Notes under the pieces: model-generated
Told to the model about the DNA's origin: nothing
Databases searched by the model: none
What the model saw: only the letters and a program-made list of their open reading frames with translations
Assembly: GCA_030765125.1 (NCBI GenBank)
Contig: JAVCDD010000034.1
Coordinates: 1 to 47,518 of the forward strand
Source of the DNA: Candidatus Hatepunaea meridiana
Lineage (GTDB): Bacteria; Electryoneota; AABM5-125-24; Hatepunaeales; Hatepunaeaceae
Direction: 5' to 3'
DNA length: 47,518 bases
Part shown: positions 22,795 through 29,456 of the stretch, piece after piece
Layout of the letters: every line of letters begins with the position of its first letter
Position numbering within the stretch: position 1 is the first letter of the stretch
Position numbers and translations under genes: made by a program

Positions 22795-24156
22795 ATGAAA
22801 GTAGAATTAAAGAACTTAGGAGTTCTTAAAGCCGCTGAATTCGAACTTGGTAACCTGACAATAATATGCGGTAAGAACAATACCGGGAAAACTTATGCAA
22901 CGTATGCGTTATATGGTTTTCTCAAGTTATGGCGTCACTTCATTGAATTTACGTCACTAAAGGATAATTATAAGGACATCATTGATCGGGGTGTTACCTA
23001 TATTGATTTAAATGAGCAAATGAACAGCATTAATGACTTACTTAAAAGAGGATGTAAGGATTATACAGAAGTCCTCTATAAAGTACTTGCTTCGCAAGAG
23101 AGTCTGTTCTCTGAATCAGAGATACTTATAACTGTCGATATATCTGGATTGGATGTAGAATCAGAGTATAGAAGGGAAATGACGCGAAAGGGAAGAACAT
23201 CAATAATCTTTTCAAAAGTAAAGAATAGCCCTGAATTAGAAGTAACCTGGTTTATTGAAAATGGAGAACCACCCATTTCCTTTGATGCTTTTGAGAGTGT
23301 AACCAATGAAGTATTACAAGATATTATTATTGCTCCATTACTTCCTAACGTATTTATATCCAGCACCGAAAGAACAGGCGCAGCCTTGTTCAGGAAAGAA
23401 TTGGATTTCGCTCGGAATCGTCTTGTTGAGGAATTGGGTAGGAGTAAAGAAAAGGATTTAGACCCTTTTGGATTGTTAGATCGTGTCTTTCAAGCTTATG
23501 CATTACCGGTTAATGACAATGTTGATTTTACGAGAAGTCTGGATAGTGTTGATAAACAAGAAAGTTACTTAGTAAATGAGTATCCTGATATTCTAAAAGA
23601 ATTTCGAATTATTGTTGGTGGTGATTATAAAGTAACCGGAGATAAACTCTTCTTTGTAACTCGAAAGGGTAAAACCAGGTTAACTTTGGAAGAATGTTCC
23701 AGCAGTGTTAGGTCATTAATGGACTTAGCGTTTTTCTTGAAGAACATTGCCAAAAAAGGTGATCTGCTAATTATTGATGAACCTGAACTGAATCTTCATC
23801 CTGAAAACCAACGTAAAATCGCTCAATTATTCGCGAAATTGGTCAACGCCGGTATTAGTGTATTCATTACAACTCACAGCGATTATATAATCAAGGAGTT
23901 AAATACACTGATAATGCTTAATACAAGTAAAGAACAATGCACTGAGATTATAGAAAAGCATAAATACTCTGAAAATATGTTATTGTCAACAGAAAAAGTA
24001 AAAGTATATTTAGCAGAAGAACGAGGACGAAATAGAATTACAACTCTAGTACCTGCTGAAATAGATACAGAGTATGGCATTGAAGTTGGATCTTTTGATG
24101 ACAGTATAAATGAAATGAACAGGATTCAGGAAGCAATTCTATTTGCGGAGGAATAG
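22795..24156 (+). CDS. AAA (OLD-like/AAA_15) ATPase of a two-gene defence-like module (453 aa)
   Basis: A start at ATG 22795 is preferred because AAAGGAA sits 7 nt upstream and earlier in-frame codons are repeat-derived. Walker A is GKNNTGKT (26-33), the signature-like region is LEECSSSVRSL near residue 300, Walker B is LLIIDEPELNLHP near 324-336, and the switch is TTHSDYI near 360. The long middle is the variable arm region. It is followed by a PD-(D/E)XK nuclease-like gene starting 3 nt after its stop. The layout of ATPase plus small nuclease resembles Septu, Gabija or PARIS-type systems, but the effector differs from the HNH, UvrD or Toprim partners of those. It would sense invasion and activate the nuclease. 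That role is inference. Confidence 0.82.
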   Translation: MKVELKNLGVLKAAEFELGNLTIICGKNNTGKTYATYALYGFLKLWRHFIEFTSLKDNYKDIIDRGVTYIDLNEQMNSINDLLKRGCKDYTEVLYKVLASQESLFSESEILITVDISGLDVESEYRREMTRKGRTSIIFSKVKNSPELEVTWFIENGEPPISFDAFESVTNEVLQDIIIAPLLPNVFISSTERTGAALFRKELDFARNRLVEELGRSKEKDLDPFGLLDRVFQAYALPVNDNVDFTRSLDSVDKQESYLVNEYPDILKEFRIIVGGDYKVTGDKLFFVTRKGKTRLTLEECSSSVRSLMDLAFFLKNIAKKGDLLIIDEPELNLHPENQRKIAQLFAKLVNAGISVFITTHSDYIIKELNTLIMLNTSKEQCTEIIEKHKYSENMLLSTEKVKVYLAEERGRNRITTLVPAEIDTEYGIEVGSFDDSINEMNRIQEAILFAEE

Positions 24157-24158
24157 CG

Positions 24159-24704
24159 GTGAATTTATCGAATTACATTGCAGTAATTAATAATGATTAC
24201 ATCAAGGAATTTCCCAACAGAAAAGTCAGAATCAAGGAAACTGATCCTTCAGCAAAACTCAGGAGTGTTGATATATGTGGATTTCAGAGTGAAAGCAATA
24301 TTGTATATTCGTTCGATAAGCAGCCTCCTTTAAGTAATTATATATCCCCAGATAGTGGATACCGTAAGAAGTGTGACGCAGTTGTTCTAACAAGTTATGA
24401 AGGTATTGATTATCTGCTTTTTATTGAATTAAAATCTAAAAATTTCTCTGAAAGGGATATTCTGGATAAATTCAAGAGTTCGAGGTGTTTTATGGATTAC
24501 ATCGATAGTATTCTCAAACGTTTTCATAATGATAACCTGCTGAATGAATGTGAAAGACGTCTTATAGTTTTTTATCAACCTCGACTGAATAAAACTTCTA
24601 CTAATGCAAAACTACAACCTTATCGAAGAATTGGTAATGCACTGAAGATTCCTTATACAGTCCCGATTCTATTAAAGCAAATCCTCAACCGACAAGTTAG
24701 TTAG
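24159..24704 (+). CDS. PD-(D/E)XK nuclease-like effector paired with the ATPase (181 aa)
   Basis: Starts at GTG 24159, with GCGGAGGA 8 nt upstream inside the end of the ATPase gene. The fold signature is D-x16-E-x-K: Asp73 in KKCDAVVLTS, Glu90 and Lys92 in LLFIELKSK, with alternating hydrophobic strands around them. The following helix (DKFKSSRCFMDYIDSILKRF) fits the alpha-helix after the ExK strand. No named family is recognised. Coupling with the ATPase suggests it is the nucleic-acid-cleaving arm of the module. A catalytically inactive scaffold cannot be excluded. Confidence 0.7.
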   Translation: MNLSNYIAVINNDYIKEFPNRKVRIKETDPSAKLRSVDICGFQSESNIVYSFDKQPPLSNYISPDSGYRKKCDAVVLTSYEGIDYLLFIELKSKNFSERDILDKFKSSRCFMDYIDSILKRFHNDNLLNECERRLIVFYQPRLNKTSTNAKLQPYRRIGNALKIPYTVPILLKQILNRQVS

Positions 24705-24711
24705 AAATAAC

Positions 24712-25338
24712 ATGCGCCGCGAAATCCCCCTGAAAATAACCCTCTTCTTCGGTCTGTTTATGATCGTCCAGTACTTTGTACCGCACTGGGCGGTTAATGA
24801 TCTTGCCGGAACATTCCAGCAATGGGCGGTGATCGTCCTTGCCTTTGCCTATGTCCTGGGTGTATCAAATTTAGTCCGTATAAACCTGGACGTCGTTTCA
24901 AAGAAGGGCAGGGATTGGCAGTATAAGCTGATTACGGTTACCGCATTGCTCGCCACCCTGTTCATCGGTTTGATCGGTGGCATCACACCCGGAACATTCT
25001 TCAACGACCGTCTCTACATGAGTATGTACGTCCCGATGAGTTCGACGATGTACGCAACGTTAGCCTTCTTCATCGCCTCGGCAGCCTATCGCGCCTTCCG
25101 CGTCAAAACCTGGCAGGCGGGATTGCTCGCAGTTACGGCAGTCATCGTTATGCTCGGTCGTGTCCCGGTTGGTCAACTCTTATGGAGCGATATGCCCGGG
25201 CTTGTGGATTGGGTGATGGAAGTGCCTAATATGGTTGCACAAAGAGGGATACTGATTGGAGCAGCGCTGGGGGCGGTTGCTACGGGATTGAAGATGGTGT
25301 TTGGGATTGAAAGGTCGTATTTGGGGAGGGGAAAGTGA
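24712..25338 (+). CDS. polytopic membrane protein, host gene of the 3'-end duplications (208 aa)
   Basis: About six hydrophobic segments (around 8-25, 38-55, 75-95, 110-126, 136-152 and 176-195). No transporter motif is recognised. The last 51 codons plus stop (25183-25338) recur at 28055-28210, and its last 16 codons recur at 27761-27811, with only synonymous differences. It may be related in function to the membrane pair at 31917-33418, which has similar style and codon use. It starts at ATG 24712, 7 nt after the nuclease gene stop. Confidence 0.7.
   Translation: MRREIPLKITLFFGLFMIVQYFVPHWAVNDLAGTFQQWAVIVLAFAYVLGVSNLVRINLDVVSKKGRDWQYKLITVTALLATLFIGLIGGITPGTFFNDRLYMSMYVPMSSTMYATLAFFIASAAYRAFRVKTWQAGLLAVTAVIVMLGRVPVGQLLWSDMPGLVDWVMEVPNMVAQRGILIGAALGAVATGLKMVFGIERSYLGRGK
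25183..25338 (+). repeat. 3'-end segment, copy 1 (resident)
   Basis: The 156-nt end of the 208-aa membrane gene, from TGGAGCGATATGCCCGGG to the TGA stop. It serves as the reference for the two downstream copies. Confidence 0.8.
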
Positions 25339-25457
25339 TGGATGAAGGAACGCGGGGAGAGACGAATTTATTCGTCTACCCAAAATAATGGAGGAAAGGA
25401 CATTCCTGTCCGTCGCTTAACAGGCGAACCACCTATAGGAAAAAGACAATCTAATGT

Positions 25458-25514
25458 ACCGGAGTGCGCAAGTCTTGCTTGCGCCTGCCGAAGCAAGCTT
25501 CGACACTCCGGTTC
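25458..25514. repeat. hairpin repeat with ACCGGAGTG ends
   Basis: ACCGGAGTG at the left pairs with CACTCCGGT at the right, enclosing GCGCAAGTCTTGCTTGCGC and GAAGCAAGCTTC hairpins. It is similar in design to the CCGGAGTAGC units of the MITE-like element at 27268-27529. Confidence 0.6.
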
Positions 25515-25625
25515 ATAAAGTAGAACCAACACTCAGGTTCAAGGATTGCATAATCGGATTCACCCCTTTATCGGGTTGAAGGCTTTACAATTTAGAATCG
25601 ACAGGAAATACAGGAACCATTACTA

Positions 25626-27236
25626 ATGAATCAGCTTTACTACGGTGACAATCTGGAAATAATGCGGAAGCATCTACCGGATGAATCAGTTGATCTGATA
25701 TATCTCGATCCTCCCTTCAATAGTCGCCGGGCGTACAACATCATTTTTAAAGACGAGAAAGGTAAGCGGGCTTCATCTCAGATCGAAGCTTTTGAAGACA
25801 CTTGGCGCTGGACTCCGCCAACAGCACAGGCTTTCGATGAACTTATGTCCAGTCATCTTGTGTCACCACAACTGAAGACGACTATGAACGCATTCAAGTC
25901 GTTCATGAAGACCTCCGATTTGATGGCATACCTGACTATGATGGCAATCAGACTGGTGGAACTGCATCGGGTTCTTAAGAAGAGTGGTTCATTGTATCTT
26001 CATTGTGACCCTACTGCAAGTCATTACCTTAAGATATTTCTTGACCAGATATTCGGTCAGCAGAACTTCAGAAATGAAATTATTTGGAAAAGGACGAGTT
26101 CTCATGGTAATGTTAAGAAGAAATTTGGAGCGATTCACGACACTATTCTATTCTATTGTAAGGGGAGGAGAAGTACTTGGAACCAGCTTTTCACCCCTTT
26201 TGATGAAAGCTATCATCGGACATACTATGGGAGGAAGGACAAGTCCGGACGACGATACACACTTAGTGATATTACTGCGCCTATGCAACGCGCTTCCAAG
26301 GGTCAGATTTATGAGTGGAAGGGTTATAAGCCCGGTCCGAGCAGGTGTTGGATATATGCAGAAGAAAAAATGAAAGAACTGGATAGAGCGGGGAGGCTCC
26401 ACTATACAAAAACAGGAGGAATTAGATATATCCGTTATCTCGACGAGATGGAAGGTGTTAAAGCACAGGATATTTGGACAGATATTCGTCCTGTTCCTGC
26501 CAAAGAATCATTAGGTTATCCCACTCAAAAACCAGTGGCGCTGCTTGAGAGAATAGTAAAAGCATCGTCGGAGGAAGGATCAGTCGTACTCGACCCGTTC
26601 TGTGGATGTGGAACTGCTATCGTCGCCGCTGAACGACTTGGGCGTTCATGGATTGGTATAGACATCACTTATTATGCAATCGGACTCGTGAAAAAGAGGT
26701 TGATTGACCAGTTTCCCGACATTTCATTTGAAGAGATGGGGATTCCAAAATCCTTTGATGACGCTGCACATCTTGCGCGAGCCAAGCCATTTCAATTTGA
26801 GAGTTGGGCTGTCTCCCTGATAGGAGCTCAACCTTTCAAGAGCAGCGGAGGGGGTGATACGGGTATTGACGGTCTTCTCTTTTTTAAAGACTATGCAGAA
26901 GGTCACCACCGCATTATCGTCGAAGTCAAAGGGGGTGGCTATCAACCCAAAGATATACGGGCGCTGAAACAGGTTATGAATCGTGATGAAGCGCCTCTCG
27001 GCATTATAATCGCACTGAGAGAACCAACCAAAGGCATGGTCTCTGAGGCAGCAGATTTGGGATACTGGAAACAGCCTGGTGGCAAGGTATCGTATCCTGT
27101 CCTGCAGATATTCACGATCCAGGATTACTTCGACGGTAAAAGACCAAAACTGCCTGATACGAGTGGGACATTGAAAGATGCAAAGAGGCTGATTCGTGAG
27201 AGAGATAAGCATCCCAAGATACCGGGACTGGATTGA
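25626..27236 (+). CDS. DNA methyltransferase fused to a PD-(D/E)XK nuclease domain (536 aa)
   Basis: The N-terminal domain (1-350) is a beta-class DNA methyltransferase with motif IV DPPF at 28-31 (DLIYLDPPFNSRRAYN), motif X/I near VVLDPFCGCGTA (Asp322) and GRSWIGID. The segment 390-470 has an Mrr-like nuclease pattern: FESWAVSLIGAQP, GIDG (Asp415) and IIVEVKGGG (Glu433, Lys435), a D-x17-E-x-K arrangement. One polypeptide therefore appears able to modify and cut, as in type IIG-like enzymes, though these usually carry the nuclease at the N-terminus. Target site unknown. It lies between copies of the neighbouring gene's 3' end, consistent with acquisition as cargo. Confidence 0.82.
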   Translation: MNQLYYGDNLEIMRKHLPDESVDLIYLDPPFNSRRAYNIIFKDEKGKRASSQIEAFEDTWRWTPPTAQAFDELMSSHLVSPQLKTTMNAFKSFMKTSDLMAYLTMMAIRLVELHRVLKKSGSLYLHCDPTASHYLKIFLDQIFGQQNFRNEIIWKRTSSHGNVKKKFGAIHDTILFYCKGRRSTWNQLFTPFDESYHRTYYGRKDKSGRRYTLSDITAPMQRASKGQIYEWKGYKPGPSRCWIYAEEKMKELDRAGRLHYTKTGGIRYIRYLDEMEGVKAQDIWTDIRPVPAKESLGYPTQKPVALLERIVKASSEEGSVVLDPFCGCGTAIVAAERLGRSWIGIDITYYAIGLVKKRLIDQFPDISFEEMGIPKSFDDAAHLARAKPFQFESWAVSLIGAQPFKSSGGGDTGIDGLLFFKDYAEGHHRIIVEVKGGGYQPKDIRALKQVMNRDEAPLGIIIALREPTKGMVSEAADLGYWKQPGGKVSYPVLQIFTIQDYFDGKRPKLPDTSGTLKDAKRLIRERDKHPKIPGLD

Positions 27237-27267
27237 GGATGTAAGGATGAAAAGACAAATAAATGAT

Positions 27268-27529
27268 CGGTTATGCCTTTAGCTCAGCAATGTATAAACC
27301 TAATAACACCGGAGTAGCGCAGCTTGCTACGCGTCCACTTAATAATACCGGAGTAGCGCAGCTTGCTACGCGTCCACTTAATAACACCGGAGTAGCGCAG
27401 CTTGCTACGCGTCCACTTAATAATACCGGAGTAGAAAAGTTTGCTCCGTTCTTGCACGGTGGCGCATGCGTGTCTGCTTGCGAGCGCGCAGCAAGCTGCG
27501 CTACTCCGGCTGAGCTAAAGGCATAACCG
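27268..27529. mobile_element. MITE-like element with internal tandem repeats and target-site duplication
   Basis: The ends are perfect 21-bp inverted repeats (beginning CGGTTATGCCTTTAGCTCAG at the left and its reverse complement at the right). The direct repeat AATAAATGAT flanks both sides (27258-27267 and 27530-27539), a 10-bp target duplication. The inside holds three full copies and one diverged copy of a 39-nt unit (AATAACACCGGAGTAGCGCA...) plus a GC-rich hairpin. No transposase is encoded, so movement would need a gene supplied in trans. Another copy with a single unit starts at 47395 in inverse orientation. The long open frame across it is repeat translation, not a gene. Confidence 0.82.
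27301..27440. repeat. 39-nt tandem repeats inside the MITE-like element
   Basis: Units of CCGGAGTAGCGCAGCTTGCT followed by ACGCGTCCACTTAATAA(C/T)A repeat three times, with a fourth diverged start. Each unit contains a small palindrome (GTAGCGCAGCTTGCTAC). Copy-number expansion by slippage is likely, since the copy at the window's right end has only one unit. Confidence 0.8.
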
Positions 27530-27534
27530 AATAA

Positions 27535-27753
27535 ATGATTATTGAGTACGATAAGGAAGTAGACGCATTATACATCCGCATTCAAGAGGTGAGAGTAATG
27601 CGCACCGAAGAACTTGAAGAGGGAGTGAATCTGGATTTTGACGCTGATGGAAAGCTTATTGGCGTGGAAATCCTTAACGCATTGGAACGATATCGACCGG
27701 AGGATCTGTTCAAGGTGTCGTCTGAAGCATTAGCGTTGACGGAACCGATGTAG
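27535..27753 (+). CDS. DUF2283-family small protein (72 aa)
   Basis: The sequence IEYDKEVDALYIRIQE...GVNLDFDADGKLIGVEILNA is the typical DUF2283 pattern (YD...DaLYI.l......E...gi.vD.d..g.i.GieIl.A). The family has no settled function and is often near toxin-antitoxin or mobile genes. The MITE-like element has inserted exactly in front of it: the start ATG (27535) lies within the target-site duplication, so the coding region survives but its original upstream region is now 260 nt away. A truncated second copy is at 27844. Confidence 0.8.
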   Translation: MIIEYDKEVDALYIRIQEVRVMRTEELEEGVNLDFDADGKLIGVEILNALERYRPEDLFKVSSEALALTEPM

Positions 27754-27760
27754 TCGGATG

Positions 27761-27811
27761 CTGAAGATGGTGTTTGGGATTGAAAGGTCGTATTTGGGGA
27801 GAGGGAAGTGA
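27761..27811 (+). repeat. 3'-end segment of the membrane gene, short copy
   Basis: Repeats the last 16 codons and stop of the 208-aa gene (LKMVFGIERSYLGRGK), beginning CTGAAGATGGTGTTTGGGAT. It keeps the amino-acid sequence exactly and sits directly after the DUF2283 gene. Confidence 0.8.
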
Positions 27812-27843
27812 AAGATTAAGGAAGAAGGATGAAAAGACACTGA

Positions 27844-27900
27844 ATGACTATTGAGTACGATAAGGAAGTAGATGCATCATACATTCCATTCTGGGTGTAA
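27844..27900 (+). pseudogene. truncated second copy of the DUF2283 gene
   Basis: ATG at 27844 begins MTIEYDKEVDASYIPFWV and stops at TAA 27898-27900. The first 14 codons nearly match those at 27535 and then diverge. The upstream sequence GGATGAAAAGACA also matches that at 27247, but without the MITE-like element, so this is an unoccupied duplicate of the insertion site. The following 27901-28054 holds nothing I recognise. Confidence 0.7.
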
Positions 27901-28054
27901 CGGTTATGTAACGCGATGTAACTATAAGATGTATTTCAAGACTTCATTAAATCATAAGTCTTTATTGAATAATATATTAACTTTGTACTTCTTATGTAAC
28001 TGGATAACGATTTTCTACGAGTAATTCAAAGTATGAATCCTAATTGAAATCCGG

Positions 28055-28210
28055 TGGAGCGATATGCCCGGGCTCGTGGATTGGGTGATGGAAGTACCTA
28101 ATATGGTGGCACAAAGAGGGATACTGATAGGCGCGGCGCTGGGGGCGGTTGCTACGGGGCTGAAGATGGTGTTTGGGATTGAAAGATCGTATTTGGGGAG
28201 GGGGAAATAA
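28055..28210 (+). repeat. 3'-end segment of the membrane gene, long copy
   Basis: All 156 nt align without gaps to 25183-25338. The roughly dozen differences are all third-position or synonymous, including TGA to TAA at the stop, so the peptide DMPGLVDWVMEV...RGK is unchanged. There is no upstream part of the gene. Confidence 0.82.
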
Positions 28211-28319
28211 TCGGGTAAGACGGACATTCCTGTCTGTCAATTTACTTACGTACCGCAGGATGTCCTCACCCTGCAGTGAAAACAAACAAGCAATGCAATA
28301 TCTTATAGGAGCATTATTA

Positions 28320-29321
28320 ATGGCTATTCGTTTCGAAGATGACCCATTGGGCTGTGTATTAGAGTACCTATATCTATTTAAGAGAGGCGAAAAACTTGAC
28401 CAAAGAGAATGGGGTGAAGTAAATGGGATTACGATGGAAGCAACTTACCATTCAGACAGAGACCCATTTATTGGTGTTGCCGTAACAGCATCTAGCCTAG
28501 ATGAGATACTTTGTAATAGAATGGAAAATGGAGATATTAAGCTATCAAGACGGAAGCAAATAAGCAGAATCTTCAGAAAGCTTGAAAATGAACAATTAAT
28601 TGATCCATCAACCAATACTGACGATCCCGAGACACTTTACAGAGAACTGAATGATCTTGGGGAGGAAATTTTCCGTGATGGCTCATATTTAGAATATTTT
28701 GGTGGACCAAAAGTGATATATAAAGAATGGAAGAATTCTGTTTGTTGTATCTGGGCTCAAGATATTGGATGTGGTACTGGCTTCTTAGTTGATAATGATA
28801 AAATTATAACTTGTAAACATGTTATAAAACCGATGATTGGCAATGAGAAATTAGAAATTGTTTTTACTGAAACACAAAAGAAGGTAAAACCATTGCGTGT
28901 TGAAGTTTCGAAGGATAATAAAATCGATTTAGCTTTGATCACCATTTCAGGAGATGAAGTAAACGCGAGATCATTTAATATATGCAATGACGTTGAACCT
29001 TTGGAAGAAATTATTACGTTTGGTTATCCTCCAATTTCAGGAACAGACGATGCCTATTTGATTGTTCATAAAGGTGAAGTAGTATCTATTTTAAATATGA
29101 GAGATGGTGTAAAATCATCTATCGTTTCATGTATTCTTCGAGGAGGTAATAGTGGAGGACCTATTGTCAATAGGAGAGGAAAAGTTGTTGGAGTAATCAC
29201 TGAGAATTTAGTAAATTCAATAGATGAAAATGAGGTTGATATAATACAAAATCTTGGATATTCATCTGCGATACATCCTGCGATTATCAGTAATTTCATT
29301 GAAGGAAAGTTGGAAAAATAA
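28320..29321 (+). CDS. trypsin-like serine protease with N-terminal effector-like domain (333 aa)
   Basis: Start ATG 28320 is chosen for the TAGGAG site 8 nt upstream; the longer open frame only adds the copied membrane-gene end. The C-terminal domain (about 140-325) has the trypsin triad: His167 (TCKHVI), Asp203 (KIDLALI), Ser278 (GGNSGGP). The first 135 residues are acidic and helical and not recognised. There is no signal peptide, so it is cytoplasmic. Cytosolic trypsin-like proteases with N-terminal adaptor domains are known as effectors in conflict systems, but no partner is adjacent here, so the role is inferred. Confidence 0.78.
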   Translation: MAIRFEDDPLGCVLEYLYLFKRGEKLDQREWGEVNGITMEATYHSDRDPFIGVAVTASSLDEILCNRMENGDIKLSRRKQISRIFRKLENEQLIDPSTNTDDPETLYRELNDLGEEIFRDGSYLEYFGGPKVIYKEWKNSVCCIWAQDIGCGTGFLVDNDKIITCKHVIKPMIGNEKLEIVFTETQKKVKPLRVEVSKDNKIDLALITISGDEVNARSFNICNDVEPLEEIITFGYPPISGTDDAYLIVHKGEVVSILNMRDGVKSSIVSCILRGGNSGGPIVNRRGKVVGVITENLVNSIDENEVDIIQNLGYSSAIHPAIISNFIEGKLEK

Positions 29322-29456
29322 ACCATAGCTTTTGTGTAATATTTCAGTTTTCTACGATGTAAACGAGTTGAAGGTTATACTATTTATTCAGTTTACAACA
29401 AACCGACTTAAAGTAAGTAGTGATCTTAGATTAGAACAAAAAGAGGATAAATTTAA

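Noticed and set aside
27263..27526. Open frame with repeated NNTGVAQLATRPL peptide
   Set aside because: It is the translation of 39-nt repeats inside the MITE-like element, not a protein gene.
28173..28319. N-terminal extension of the protease
   Set aside because: The extension is the copied membrane-gene 3' end read in another frame; the ribosome site favours ATG 28320.
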